Assembly (NCBI RefSeq): GCF_013408425.1
Contig: NZ_JACBYV010000001.1
Location: 1,984,001-2,048,000, forward strand
Source: Pseudomonas flavescens
GTDB taxonomy: Bacteria > Pseudomonadota > Gammaproteobacteria > Pseudomonadales > Pseudomonadaceae
Reading direction: 5' to 3'
Length of the DNA stretch: 64,000 bases
The notes beneath the pieces are model-generated. The model was not told the DNA's origin and searched no databases. It saw nothing but the letters and a program-made list of their open reading frames with translations. A program made the translations under genes and the position numbers. Positions 36,988 to 46,502 of the stretch are shown in pieces (position 1 is the first letter of the stretch; each line of letters starts with the position of its first letter).

Positions 36988-37973
36988 AAATGTCTTCGAG
37001 CCTCTGCCTTCTAGTCGTACTGATGACGCTGTTATCAGGCTGTGCGAGCCCTCAGAAGCCACCCAGAATTGTGCTGGACGAGCCCGTTGAAGCTAAACGG
37101 ATACCGGATCCGCCTAAGCCTGTTGAAGTCGTGGAAGTCCCCAAACCTCTTGCGCTACCGGCGCAGCTCAAGCCGCTGCCGGAAGCCGGCAAACGCAAGC
37201 CGGCAAACGAGCCTGTCGACGAAAAAGCCCGAGTCTCGCGTGCCAACCGGGACGCACGGGTGGCACCTACGCAGGAAGGCTACATCAACGCCATCCAGGT
37301 CTGGCCTTACTCGGATGGGGCGCTGTACCAGGTGTATACCAGCCCGGGTCGGGTGACCGCGATTAACCTGCAGGTTGGAGAGGAACTGGTGACCGTTGCA
37401 GCTGGGGACACCGTACGCTGGATCCTAGGTGATACGGCTACAGGCCAAGGCGATAGCCTACGCGTCAACGTATTGATCAAGCCGACTCGCATTGGTCTCA
37501 AGACCAACCTGGTGATCACCACAACGCGGCGCACCTACCTGATCGAGCTGACCTCAACCGAGCAGGCCTGGATGGCATCAGTATCCTGGGATTACCCAAA
37601 GGATCAGATGCTGGCTCTGCAACGTCGCGCCGGTGAAGCCAAGGTAGCTGAGCCTCTGGATACAGGCCTTGTACTGGAGCGCCTGCGCTTTCGTTATGCA
37701 ATCAGCGGTGATGACCCAGCCTGGAAACCACTGCGCGCATTTGATGACGGCAGCAAGGTGTATATCCAGTTCCCGGCGGGCATTTCCAACACCGATCTTC
37801 CACCACTTTTCGTGATCGGCGCCGAGGGCGATGGGCAGTTGGTGAACTACCGCTTCCGCTCTCCGTATTACATCGTGGATCGGCTTTTTGGCGCCGCCGA
37901 GCTCAGGCTGGGCGCAGACAAAGGCGACATCGTGCGCATCGAGCGCAACGATGGGGTGGCACGGGGAAACTGA
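36984..37973 (+). CDS. trbG: TrbG conjugal transfer protein (VirB9 family)
   Basis: A 329-residue outer-membrane-complex subunit. Start 36984 gives a lipoprotein signal with a canonical lipobox (LLSGC, Cys20); the frame from 36942 would be longer. A Pro/Lys-rich linker (30-90) is followed by the VirB9 domain (VWPYSDGALYQVYTSPGRVT, LGDTATGQG, YLIELTSTEQAWMASVSWDYP). Lipid anchoring of the VirB9-like subunit is seen in some Trb systems. TrbI is its partner in the ring complex and follows after 3 bases. Confidence 0.93.
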   Translation: MKMSSSLCLLVVLMTLLSGCASPQKPPRIVLDEPVEAKRIPDPPKPVEVVEVPKPLALPAQLKPLPEAGKRKPANEPVDEKARVSRANRDARVAPTQEGYINAIQVWPYSDGALYQVYTSPGRVTAINLQVGEELVTVAAGDTVRWILGDTATGQGDSLRVNVLIKPTRIGLKTNLVITTTRRTYLIELTSTEQAWMASVSWDYPKDQMLALQRRAGEAKVAEPLDTGLVLERLRFRYAISGDDPAWKPLRAFDDGSKVYIQFPAGISNTDLPPLFVIGAEGDGQLVNYRFRSPYYIVDRLFGAAELRLGADKGDIVRIERNDGVARGN

Positions 37974-37976
37974 GCC

Positions 37977-39239
37977 ATGACCGACGAGATCAAGCAGCCC
38001 TCCCCCTCGTTGCCACCGAAGGAATCACCAGAATCTCTGGAGCTGCGAGCACAGCCAAGGCCGATCACTCGCCTGAATCCGCGCGTGCTTGCCGCGATCA
38101 TCGGCGGCCTATCAGCCACAGTACTGGGCGCGATGCTTTGGTCGCTGCAGCCCCAACAGCAGCGCAAGAACCAGGAGCAGAACGAGCTGTACAACGTTGA
38201 CCGGGTGGCTCGCTCAGAATCGCTCGAACAATTGCCTGCGGATTACTCGCAGTTACCGCCGACGCCCGTGACTCCGACAGACGTGCCTCAATTGGGCCCA
38301 CCACTGCCAGGCGACCTTGGTGCCCCCATCTTGAAAGCCGAACAACGCACGCACGGCTATGAGTACGACCAAGCTGCGACCGACAACGCTGAGGCGGAGC
38401 GTCTAGCGAGACTGAAGGAGGCCGAGGAGGCAGCATTGTCGTCGGTATTCTTTCAGACCAACAGATCGGGTGGATTGGGTGGTGCATCGGCTGACCCTCA
38501 GCACACTGCGCCCAATGGCTTGGCCTCAAGAAGTACCGGCTCAGCTACAGGGCAATCGGTGCCTGGCAAGGACGAACGGACTTTCAGTAAATCCGTAGAT
38601 ACAGAAATCAGTAAGTCCGGTTTGCTGCAAAAACCCGCCTCGCCTTACCAGGTGATGGCCGGCACGATCATCGCCGCGGCACTGGTCACCGGTATCAAGT
38701 CAGACCTGCCAGGTGATGTGATTGCAACCGTCACTGAGCCGGTCTACGACAGCGCAACAGGGCAGCACGTATTGATACCTCAGGGCTCGCGCTTACTCGG
38801 CCGTTACAACAGCCAAGTCAGCTATGGACAGAGTCGCGTACAGGTCGTGTGGCAACGCGTAATCCTTCCCGACACCTCCTCGTTCGAGCTCGACGACTTG
38901 GTCGGCACCGATGCCGCCGGGTATGCAGGCCTCGAAGACGGCGTCGACTGGCACTGGGACAGGCTCGTCTCGGGCGCTGCGATGACCAGCTTGCTGGGCG
39001 TGGGCGCCGAACTCGCCGCCCCTGGAAATCGAAACGACGGTGACCGGATCATCATTGCAGGGCGCGATAGCCTTCAGGACACGGTGAACCAGGTCGGTCA
39101 GGAAGTCACTCGGCGCAATCTCGACATACAGCCCACCCTCACCCAGCGGCAAGGTCTGCCGCTGCGCGTGATAGTCAACCGAGATCTGGCACTGCGCCCC
39201 TATCAACCCTTGTTCATTCAGCAGAGGAACCCGCAATGA
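37977..39239 (+). CDS. trbI: TrbI conjugal transfer protein (VirB10 family)
   Basis: The 420-residue subunit spans both membranes in the transfer channel. A short cytoplasmic part precedes the membrane helix (about 40-58, VLAAIIGGLSATVLGAMLWS). A proline-rich linker (QLPPTPVTPTDVPQLGPPLP) and the C-terminal VirB10 barrel (YQVMAGTIIAAALVTGIKSD, LIPQGSRLLGRYNSQVSYGQ) complete it. Family length. The DUF2274 gene overlaps its stop by 4 bases. Confidence 0.95.
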   Translation: MTDEIKQPSPSLPPKESPESLELRAQPRPITRLNPRVLAAIIGGLSATVLGAMLWSLQPQQQRKNQEQNELYNVDRVARSESLEQLPADYSQLPPTPVTPTDVPQLGPPLPGDLGAPILKAEQRTHGYEYDQAATDNAEAERLARLKEAEEAALSSVFFQTNRSGGLGGASADPQHTAPNGLASRSTGSATGQSVPGKDERTFSKSVDTEISKSGLLQKPASPYQVMAGTIIAAALVTGIKSDLPGDVIATVTEPVYDSATGQHVLIPQGSRLLGRYNSQVSYGQSRVQVVWQRVILPDTSSFELDDLVGTDAAGYAGLEDGVDWHWDRLVSGAAMTSLLGVGAELAAPGNRNDGDRIIIAGRDSLQDTVNQVGQEVTRRNLDIQPTLTQRQGLPLRVIVNRDLALRPYQPLFIQQRNPQ

Positions 39240-39457
39240 GTAACGCCAAGCTGCGCCTCGGCCCACTACCGAAGACCGAGAGCCTGAAACTGACATTCAC
39301 CTGCCCTGCGAACCTGAAGTGCGACCTGGAACGCTACGCGGCATTGCACTCGAACACCTACGGCGAGGAGGTTGACGCGCTGACGCTGATCCCGCACATG
39401 CTGGAAGCGTTCATGGCGAGGGATCGGGTATTCAGAAGACTTGGTACAACAAGCTGA
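39236..39457 (+). CDS. DUF2274 protein closing the trb operon
   Basis: A 73-residue protein of the DUF2274 family (KLRLGPLPKTESLKLTFTCP, TYGEEVDALTLIPHMLEAFM). This small gene regularly ends the trb operon in ICEs of this type. It has the look of a ribbon-helix-helix or small DNA-binding protein, but its function is not known. ATGA coupling with trbI marks it as part of the transcript. Confidence 0.85.
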   Translation: MSNAKLRLGPLPKTESLKLTFTCPANLKCDLERYAALHSNTYGEEVDALTLIPHMLEAFMARDRVFRRLGTTS

Positions 39458-39511
39458 CTACCGAGTAATCGCACCCTGGCTGCCCACCTTATTTAGCTGA
39501 TATCCCTACAA

Positions 39512-39583
39512 GTGTGAGCGTAGGTTCTTCGCTAAAGACATCACGCGAAATTAGCCTGATTGAATTAAGAAAAAATCAGTAGA
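39512..39583. repeat. Diverged direct repeat, copy 1 (before fic)
   Basis: The stretch from GTGAGCG...CTTCG through TGAATTAAGAAAAAATCAGTAG shares its order of blocks (GTGAG, TTCG, TGAATTAA, AAAATCAGTAG) with 41987-42054. The 76 bases between it and fic also hold a 7-base inverted repeat (AGATTTT / AAAATCT, 39598-39626). The trb operon ends 55 bases before it. Confidence 0.5.
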
Positions 39584-39658
39584 CTCGAAGAAAGTTAAGA
39601 TTTTATTTCCTCAATCAAGAAAATCTGCAATACAGAATCAAGCTAGAGGATTTTTGAC

Positions 39659-41158
39659 ATGCACCCAGTTGGCTACGCCTGGCTACGCGAAACCATGAGT
39701 CTGTCTGCATTCCCCTTGCGCCTGCCGGCGATCGTGCAGCCTGTCACTCGTTTGAAGAAGATCGGCCAAACTCTGGCAGTCCCACCTGCCACCGCGCCAT
39801 TGGCCGATGACTTGCTCGGCCATATCTTATTTGCCCTGAAGCATGAGGGAGTCAACCTAGCCATACTGGCCCAGGCTCTCCCCAAGCTCCCAGTGACAGA
39901 TTTGGCGAAAGCCCTGCAAGAGGCACCCAACGGTATCTACATTCGCAAGGCGTGCTACCTGAGAGAGGCGTTCACTGGCGAAGAGGTTCCTCAGCGTGCG
40001 CCCGTTCGGGGGGCTTTCGTGCCGCTATTTGATCCCAAGCGCTACGTGACCCGTCCTGGAACGAGAAACTCGCGATGGAGGGTCGAATTCAATGGTCTTG
40101 GCAACGTGGATTACTGCGCCACCGTGGAAAGAACCGCCAGACTGATCGAACTTCAGGAACACGACATTCTTGGTCGAGCAAAAGCCTTCATGGAGTCCCT
40201 TTCTCCATTCATGATGGATCGGGCTATCAACTGGGCCTATTTGCATGAAACTAAGGATTCGTTCGCTATCGAACGCGAGGCGCCGAGCGAGGACAAGTCG
40301 CGGCGGTTCATTCAATTGCTACGCCAGGCGCACGAGCGCCAGCCTCTAACCGAGGAGTATCTGGTGGCATTGCAAAATGCCACGGTATCGAACCCTTATG
40401 ATCTAGCGGCGGCGTTCAGGCACGAACAAAATCACCTTGCAGGAGCCCTTCAGGGGGCAGCTGGGGTGACTTACGTTCCTCCACCACCGGATCTGTGCCG
40501 CGAGCTGATGGAACACCTCATGCAGTTTGCGAATGAGGCTCCTACCCAGATCGATCCGCTGGTAGCCGCTGGAATCATCTCCTTTGGATTTGTATTCCTC
40601 CACCCCTTTATGGATGGAAACGGCCGCCTATCGAGATTCTTGATCCACCAGGCACTCTGCCGCGCGGGCGCCCTGGAGAACGGCCTGCTACTGCCAGTCT
40701 CAGTGGCAATGAAACGTGAGGAGCGTCTGTACCTGGAGGCCCTACAGGGATTCTCACGCCCAGCTCGGGATTTCTGGGGTGTGCAGTGGATCGACTTTGG
40801 CAAGTTGGTCTTCGACTTTCGAGGAGATGCCGCGATCTACCGCTACTGGGACGCTACTGCCTGCGTCATTTTCACCATGGAAATGGCTCAACACGCGTTG
40901 GAGATCGAACTCCGAGAGGAAGCCGCTTTTCTGGAGTGCTACGACGCCGTCTATAGGGCGGTGGATGAACAATTTGACATCCGCGGCAGCGACTTGTCGA
41001 ACCTAGTCATGATGTGCCTCACCAATGATGGTTTTGTTTCGAAGCACCGCCGTAAACAATACCAGCACACAGTACCCACTCAAGTCTTCGACTACATAGA
41101 ACAAACAACCCAGCGGGTTCTTAGCGAACAACACGTGGCTCAAAAAGAACATCAATAG
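39659..41158 (+). CDS. fic: Fic-domain protein, probable AMP-transferase
   Basis: A 499-residue protein with the full Fic motif HPFMDGNGRLSR (residues 315-326), so the catalytic histidine and the ATP-binding glycine/asparagine/arginine set are present. Fic enzymes usually transfer AMP or other phosphate groups to target proteins. About 110 residues earlier, SFAIER (201-206) resembles the class II inhibitory helix motif (S/T)xxxE(G/N), but Arg206 replaces Gly/Asn. The C-terminal part (HRRKQY) may be a winged-helix or other binding domain. No antitoxin gene is adjacent in front. It may be a regulator or defence protein of the element. Its target is unknown. Confidence 0.85.
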   Translation: MHPVGYAWLRETMSLSAFPLRLPAIVQPVTRLKKIGQTLAVPPATAPLADDLLGHILFALKHEGVNLAILAQALPKLPVTDLAKALQEAPNGIYIRKACYLREAFTGEEVPQRAPVRGAFVPLFDPKRYVTRPGTRNSRWRVEFNGLGNVDYCATVERTARLIELQEHDILGRAKAFMESLSPFMMDRAINWAYLHETKDSFAIEREAPSEDKSRRFIQLLRQAHERQPLTEEYLVALQNATVSNPYDLAAAFRHEQNHLAGALQGAAGVTYVPPPPDLCRELMEHLMQFANEAPTQIDPLVAAGIISFGFVFLHPFMDGNGRLSRFLIHQALCRAGALENGLLLPVSVAMKREERLYLEALQGFSRPARDFWGVQWIDFGKLVFDFRGDAAIYRYWDATACVIFTMEMAQHALEIELREEAAFLECYDAVYRAVDEQFDIRGSDLSNLVMMCLTNDGFVSKHRRKQYQHTVPTQVFDYIEQTTQRVLSEQHVAQKEHQ

Positions 41159-41396
41159 CCGCATCTCCATCGCGTAGGTGAGCGGAGCAAAGCAACGCTT
41201 TAGCGTCCGCACCAGATTAATAACGTCAAATCATGCTCAAAACCCTCATGAGGGGAATGCTCGGGAGAGCGAACACACATGCTGCACCGGCAACCGATGA
41301 GTCTGCATCCCCTTCCCAATTGACGAAGCGACAGCATGAAGTCCACTCCGGTTGAAAACCGTGACCTAATACATCACACTTACGCCATGATATGGA
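41159..41396. other. Intergenic region between fic and the higB relic
   Basis: About 240 bases with no gene recognised. Reading frames are short and broken, some may be the lost N-terminal part of the higB relic that follows. Confidence 0.4.
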
Positions 41397-41536
41397 TATG
41401 CCGGGTAGGCAGTTGCCCACCCCCTCAAAGGGTAATGGAAGAGTTCTAGTCACTCACCGTCAACGGTAGCTGGCGAGTGATCTTTCGTTTTGAGGGCAGC
41501 GACATAGAACTCGTCGACTACCTCGATTACCACTGA
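41397..41536 (+). pseudogene. higB: Decayed higB toxin gene
   Basis: In the frame ending at TGA 41534-41536 the codons from about 41456 read TVNGSWRVIFRFEGSDIELV and then DYLDYH, the C-terminal signature of HigB/RelE-like toxins. An in-frame TAG at 41447 blocks it. Upstream, PTP/HPLKG-like pieces appear in other frames (CAC CCC CTC AAA GGG at 41418-41432), so at least one frameshift has occurred. HigB cleaves mRNA on the ribosome; this copy cannot be made. The intact antitoxin gene follows 16 bases later. Confidence 0.65.
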
Positions 41537-41552
41537 ACAGGAGGGCTTAATC

Positions 41553-41840
41553 ATGGCCATGTTCAACCCACCGCACCCCGGTGAGACGTTGCTAGAGGAC
41601 GTGCTCCCCGAACTTGATATCAGCATTGCGGAGCTTGCGAGACGGCTTGGCTTTGCACGTGAAACGCTGTCGCGGATCCTGCATGGCCGCGCGCCTATCA
41701 GTCCGGATCTCGCAGTTCGCTTGGAGCTGGCGGGCATCGGCAATGCTCGCACTTGGCTTGGCGTACAGACCGACTATGACCTCTGGCAAGCCCTGCATCG
41801 AGAGCAGCCTCCGATCGAGCGCTTCGCAGCGATTGCTTAG
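41553..41840 (+). CDS. higA: HigA-family antitoxin (XRE-type), orphan
   Basis: A 95-residue HigA protein: NPPHPGETLLEDVLPELDIS at the start, then the HTH ISIAELARRLGFARETLSRI and the segment APISPDLAVRLELAG. Such antitoxins bind the paired HigB and the operon operator. AGGAGG precedes the start. The neighbouring higB is broken, so this is an antitoxin without its toxin. It may remain to neutralise related toxins (anti-addiction) or as a transcription factor. Confidence 0.9.
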   Translation: MAMFNPPHPGETLLEDVLPELDISIAELARRLGFARETLSRILHGRAPISPDLAVRLELAGIGNARTWLGVQTDYDLWQALHREQPPIERFAAIA

Positions 41841-42177
41841 ACGTTTTGACGACGCCCAGTTCGTAAAGCCTGGCTTCGCTCGCATCGCACGCTGGACATC
41901 GCCTTAGACGATGCACTTACTAACATCGATTGTTCTGCTCACAGGCCGCTTGTAAAGCCCCTGCGTCCGGAAAAGCTGGTAACGAATGTGAGTACGGATC
42001 TTCGTCAAAAGGACACTCGTACTAAGTTGCTCTGAATGAATTAAAAATCAGTAGTCCTCAAATCTGTCTCCGCCTTAGATCCATCCAGGCCAAGAAGACA
42101 ATGGATCATATTTGAACCAATAAATACCTAAATGACATATAATTTATCATATATGAACCATTAAATAAGGTTGTCCA
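41841..42177. other. Intergenic region with diverged repeat copy 2
   Basis: No gene seen. At 41987-42054, GTGAGTACGGATCTTCG through TGAATTAAAAATCAGTAG resembles the stretch before fic (39512-39583). An AT-rich segment (42110-42165, with TTTATCATATATGAA) is a likely promoter or operator region for the next gene. Confidence 0.5.
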
Positions 42178-42474
42178 TTGGCTCTAACCCATTCTCTGCT
42201 CGCTCCAGGCGAACTGGCCCAGAAGATTGGTGCCAACGCCCGAGAAGCGCGACTCGCACAAAACCTCTCCCGCAAATCCTTGGCGAAGATGGCGGGTGTG
42301 TCCGAATCGACCATCAAGCGATTTGAGTCCAATGGGCAGATCACCCTTGATGCTCTGGTGCTCATCGCTACAGCACTTGGTGCCACACGCCAAATCGCTG
42401 ACCTGTTCAAGCATGAGCGGCCTGTCTCGCTTGAAGAAATCAAACAAACAGGGCGTATCCGGGGGCGCCAATGA
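42178..42474 (+). CDS. HipB-like XRE regulator (antitoxin type)
   Basis: A 98-residue HTH protein starting at TTG behind AAGG. The HTH is at about residues 20-60 (REARLAQNLSRKSLAKMAGVSESTIKRFE). The layout (LTHSLLAPGELAQKIGANAR and a C-terminal tail ending in charged RIRGRQ) is that of XRE regulators just upstream of hipA. HipB-like proteins neutralise the HipA kinase and repress the operon. The next ORF, coupled by ATGA, is only the N-terminal stub of a HipA. Confidence 0.83.
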   Translation: MALTHSLLAPGELAQKIGANAREARLAQNLSRKSLAKMAGVSESTIKRFESNGQITLDALVLIATALGATRQIADLFKHERPVSLEEIKQTGRIRGRQ

Positions 42475-42542
42475 AATCCATCAACGTCGTAGAGGTATTG
42501 CTCGCAGGCACACCGGCCGGGCGCAAAGTCCATACGAGTTGA
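42471..42542 (+). pseudogene. hipA: hipA stub (N-terminal 23 codons)
   Basis: ATG 42471, coupled to the HipB-like gene by ATGA, opens MKSINVVEVLLAGTPAGRKV and stops at a TGA at 42540-42542. It resembles the first strand and turn of HipA toxins (V-x-x-L-x-G-x-x-x-G-R). The rest of a HipA kinase (about 400 residues) is absent, so most of the gene was deleted. The likeness is short and the call is tentative. Confidence 0.5.
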
Positions 42543-42872
42543 ACCAGGTTACGTCGATCCCAAGCGACGCAGTTGCTGTGCCAATGCGAACGTTTGGTGT
42601 GTCTTAATCCGATGGAAAGGTGGCAGCAAGTTTTACTCGATAAGAGTGAGGTTCATACAGCGTCGCGGGCCATACCCGTTTTACAAACCTGTGGTCAGGT
42701 AGCTGATATCGATGTGCTTAACCGAGACGTCAGAGCGCACTTTCAGACATTGCCCAGTGTGGTACGAGGAATCCCGCCGTCCTTTTCTACGCCAGGCTGC
42801 GACACAGCCGGTTTTCATTCAAGGAGCTGCCCCATAGGCTGGGAACACCGAAACCACTTGTAGGAAGGAGCA
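42543..42872. other. Region between hipA stub and PrtN-like gene
   Basis: 330 bases. An ORF of 96 codons (42573-42863) lacks a ribosome-binding site and any family look and is not called. Other frames are broken. It may be residue of a deleted hipA or cargo gene. Confidence 0.4.
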
Positions 42873-43148
42873 ATGAAAACCCTCTTACTTTTGATGGCTC
42901 AGTACGACGGCCAAGCCGTGATACCAATCGACTGGGTATGCAGAGACTTTCTCGGTCTTTCAGTCGACAAGTTCAAGCGCAAGCGCCTTATGGGTGAAAT
43001 CGATCTTCCTGTGATGAGGCTTGGCACCAGCTCGCAGAAGGCCAACCTGGCCGTGCATCTAGAAGATCTCGCTGCCTACATCGATAGGCAGCGAGAAGCT
43101 GCACTCAAAGAGCAGAATCAGCTGGGGGTGCGGCGGCGCCTCGCCTGA
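42873..43148 (+). CDS. PrtN-like protein, candidate excisionase (recombination directionality factor)
   Basis: A 91-residue protein of the pyocin activator PrtN family (LLMAQYDGQAVIPIDWVCRD, FLGLSVDKFKRKRLMGEIDL, HLEDLAAYIDRQREAA). No pyocin genes are near. PrtN-like genes occur beside integrases of dusA-targeting elements, and their winged-helix-like layout fits small excisionases. Its 3' end overlaps the convergent integrase gene by 31 bases. AAGGAG precedes the ATG. A role in excision is inferred from position; regulation of the element is an alternative. Confidence 0.75.
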   Translation: MKTLLLLMAQYDGQAVIPIDWVCRDFLGLSVDKFKRKRLMGEIDLPVMRLGTSSQKANLAVHLEDLAAYIDRQREAALKEQNQLGVRRRLA

Positions 43149-44302
43149 AGCTTAACCCCTGGGGCGGATGTAGCTTCAGGGGTTACGACCCTGATTCCGA
43201 GTTCTACGGGAGCCTCAACAATCTTGTCCAACCAGCCCCAGCCCTCGTAAGGATCACCCACCCCCTTCAGATGCGTATAGCGGCGCATGGCATTCCAATC
43301 GCGGTGGCCCGATACACTGGCAACTCGCGGAATGTCCCAACCCATTTCAAAAAGCCGACTCACCCCATCATGGCGCAGATCGTGGAAACGCAGATCCTTG
43401 ATCGCCAGGAAGTGGCAGGCACGGGTGAACGCTGCAGAAATCGAAGTTGAGTCATAAGGGAATATCTCACGGCAGGCCTTGGGCATGCTCTGAACGATTC
43501 TCCAGGCCTCATCCGGGAGACGGCACCAGACGTCATTACCAATTTTCTGGCCAGGGTTTTTCATGTCTCGAATGAGCACAGCCTGCCGCCGAGCATCCAG
43601 ATCCTCCCAGCGGATCCGAGTAATCTCTTCCTGCCTGCGTGTCGAGAAAATTGCGAACGCCAGGATCTTGGCCATATTGATGGAACGTGGTCTGCGCCGT
43701 TGAATATCAAAGAAGTGGTTGAGCAGCTTATCCAATTCGTCCTTGGTCGGCCTACGGTCACGCTCTTTACTGCGGCTGACCATTCCCAGCTTCCGGAGCA
43801 CCTTTCGGGCATCGGGCATGGCTGTGGCATCGATGAGATAGCCCCAAGCGGGTTTGGCCACTGAGAGCACGGCGCCAACATGCGCAAGATCGTTACCGAC
43901 GGTCTGCGCCTGAACGCTGCCGCCGTGTTCACTCATCCGCCACTGCGCATATTCAACCAATTTCTGGCTCGTTAAATCGGCACCAGCCACATCACCCAAC
44001 CAAGATTCACTAACTGCCTTCAAGGTCGCTCGCTTGGTTTTCCCAAGTGGGCGGATTCGCTCGTACTCATCCAGGTAGCGATCTATGATCGTTTTCAGAG
44101 GGACATCCTCGACCTTGGTTCGGTCCAGAGCGCCCGGTGACGCAAGCTCCGCCTCCCGACGAGTCAACCAGGCACGTGCCACGGCCTTACGATCGAAGGT
44201 CTGGGTTTCTTGATAGACTACGGCCCCGTTGCGACGCAGCCGAATCTGCGCCGTGTACGTGGGTTTACCGTTTTTTTTAACGCGCTGAGTGATGGTTCCC
44301 AA
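43118..44302 (-). CDS. int: Tyrosine integrase of the ICE (dusA-targeting)
   Basis: I place the start at TTG 44302, because GGGAGG lies 4 bases before and MGTITQRVKKNGKPTYTAQI is the typical start of these integrases; the open frame continues to 44374. With this start the protein has 394 residues. Catalytic residues: Arg223 in STRRQEEI, His307 and Arg310 in FHDLRHDG, His333 in SGHRDW and the nucleophile Tyr342 in RRYTHL. The arm-binding and core-binding domains are in the first 170 residues. It points away from dusA, whose start is 108 bases from it. Confidence 0.93.
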   Translation of the reverse strand: MGTITQRVKKNGKPTYTAQIRLRRNGAVVYQETQTFDRKAVARAWLTRREAELASPGALDRTKVEDVPLKTIIDRYLDEYERIRPLGKTKRATLKAVSESWLGDVAGADLTSQKLVEYAQWRMSEHGGSVQAQTVGNDLAHVGAVLSVAKPAWGYLIDATAMPDARKVLRKLGMVSRSKERDRRPTKDELDKLLNHFFDIQRRRPRSINMAKILAFAIFSTRRQEEITRIRWEDLDARRQAVLIRDMKNPGQKIGNDVWCRLPDEAWRIVQSMPKACREIFPYDSTSISAAFTRACHFLAIKDLRFHDLRHDGVSRLFEMGWDIPRVASVSGHRDWNAMRRYTHLKGVGDPYEGWGWLDKIVEAPVELGIRVVTPEATSAPGVKLQARRRRTPS

Positions 44303-44314
44303 GTTGCCTCCCAC

Positions 44315-44396
44315 CAGTGCTACAAAAAAAATCTCAGTGCTACATTTTAGCACTGAAGGCCAAAAAACGGCCAAAAATAGCCTTTTTTAGCACTGA
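44315..44396. promoter_or_regulatory. Cluster of four TAGCACTGA repeats beside attachment site
   Basis: CAGTGCTA at 44315-44322 and TCAGTGCTA at 44334-44342 are in one orientation; TAGCACTGA at 44348-44356 and 44388-44396 are in the other. The middle two form a 9-base inverted repeat around a 5-base spacer. They lie between the integrase start and dusA, overlapping the likely int promoter. They look like arm-type integrase or excisionase sites. Confidence 0.6.
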
Positions 44397-44410
44397 AACG
44401 ACATGAGCCG

Positions 44411-45421
<1,011 letters not shown>

Positions 45422-45513
45422 CGGGTCGCCGAAAGCGACCTGTTGTGCCACCAGTTGAGCACTACATGATGCTCAGGTAAGGTCATGGCACCCCGAATCG
45501 ACAAGGCCCCGCC

Positions 45514-46440
45514 ATGACCTCCAAGCTGGATCAACTCAAGCAGTTCACTACCGTGGTTGCCGACACCGGTGACATCGACGCCATCGCCCGCCTCAAGCCG
45601 GTGGACGCCACCACCAACCCTTCCCTGCTGCTCAAGGCTGCCGCCCTGCCGCGTTATGCCGAGCTGCTCAAGCAGGCGGTCAGTGCCAGCAAGGGCGATG
45701 TCGATCTGGCCAGCGACCGCTTCGGCGTGACCGTTGGGCGGGAAATTCTCCAGGTGATTCCGGGGCGCATCTCCACCGAGGTGGACGCCCGCCTGTCCTT
45801 CGACACCCAGGCGACCCTGGCCCGTGCCCGACGCCTGGTCGAGCTGTATGAAGAGGCCGGCGTGACCCGCGAGCGCATCCTGATCAAGATCGCCTCCACC
45901 TGGGAAGGCATCCGCGCTGCCGAGCAGCTGGAAAAGGCTGGCGTGCAGACCAACCTCACTCTGCTCTTCTCCTTCGCGCAGGCGCGCGCCTGTGCCGATG
46001 CCGGCGCCTTCCTGATCTCGCCTTTCGTGGGCCGTATCTACGACTGGTACAAGAAGGCCGAAGGCCGCGATTACGTCGGCGCCGAAGATCCGGGCGTGCA
46101 GTCCGTCGCGCGCATCTACGACTACTACAAGACCAATGGCCACAAGACCGTGGTCATGGGTGCCAGCTTCCGCAACATCAGCCAGATCGAACAGCTGGCT
46201 GGCTGCGACCGCCTGACCATCAGCCCGGAGCTGCTGCAGCAACTGGCCGACGACAATGGTCCGCTGCAGCGCAAGCTCAGCGCGGAAATTTCCGGGCAGA
46301 GCGAAGCGCATATCGGCGAGAGCCAGTTCCGCTGGGAAATGAACGAAGACGCCATGGCCACCGAGAAACTCGCGGAAGGCATCCGCCAGTTCGCCCGTGA
46401 TCAGGAAAAACTGGAAAAGCTGCTGACAGCCAACCTCTGA
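45514..46440 (+). CDS. tal: Transaldolase B
   Basis: A 308-residue class I transaldolase. [16 protein letters not shown] (28-42) and the Schiff-base lysine Lys125 in [12 protein letters not shown], followed by [15 protein letters not shown], are the family core. It links the pentose phosphate pathway to glycolysis by moving dihydroxyacetone units. It stands alone after dusA, with a bidirectional terminator at 46455. Confidence 0.96.
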   Translation: MTSKLDQLKQFTTVVADTGDIDAIARLKPVDATTNPSLLLKAAALPRYAELLKQAVSASKGDVDLASDRFGVTVGREILQVIPGRISTEVDARLSFDTQATLARARRLVELYEEAGVTRERILIKIASTWEGIRAAEQLEKAGVQTNLTLLFSFAQARACADAGAFLISPFVGRIYDWYKKAEGRDYVGAEDPGVQSVARIYDYYKTNGHKTVVMGASFRNISQIEQLAGCDRLTISPELLQQLADDNGPLQRKLSAEISGQSEAHIGESQFRWEMNEDAMATEKLAEGIRQFARDQEKLEKLLTANL

Positions 46441-46454
46441 GCCTGAAATGAAAA

Positions 46455-46486
46455 CGGGGCGCCGACTTCCATCGGCGCCCCGCTAT
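46455..46486. terminator. Bidirectional terminator between tal and the STAS gene
   Basis: CGGGGCGCCGA and TCGGCGCCCCG form an 11-pair stem with a 6-base loop. AAAA precedes it, giving TTTT on the minus strand, so it best serves the convergent minus-strand operon. Confidence 0.8.
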
Positions 46487-46502
46487 CTGCAGCAGTCAGC
46501 GA

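Noticed and set aside
42573..42863. 96-codon ORF before the PrtN-like gene
   Set aside because: No ribosome-binding site, no family likeness, lies in debris of a deleted gene.
42873..43148. Pyocin/prophage locus suggested by the PrtN likeness
   Set aside because: No tail, lysis or pyocin genes within the window; the context is an ICE.
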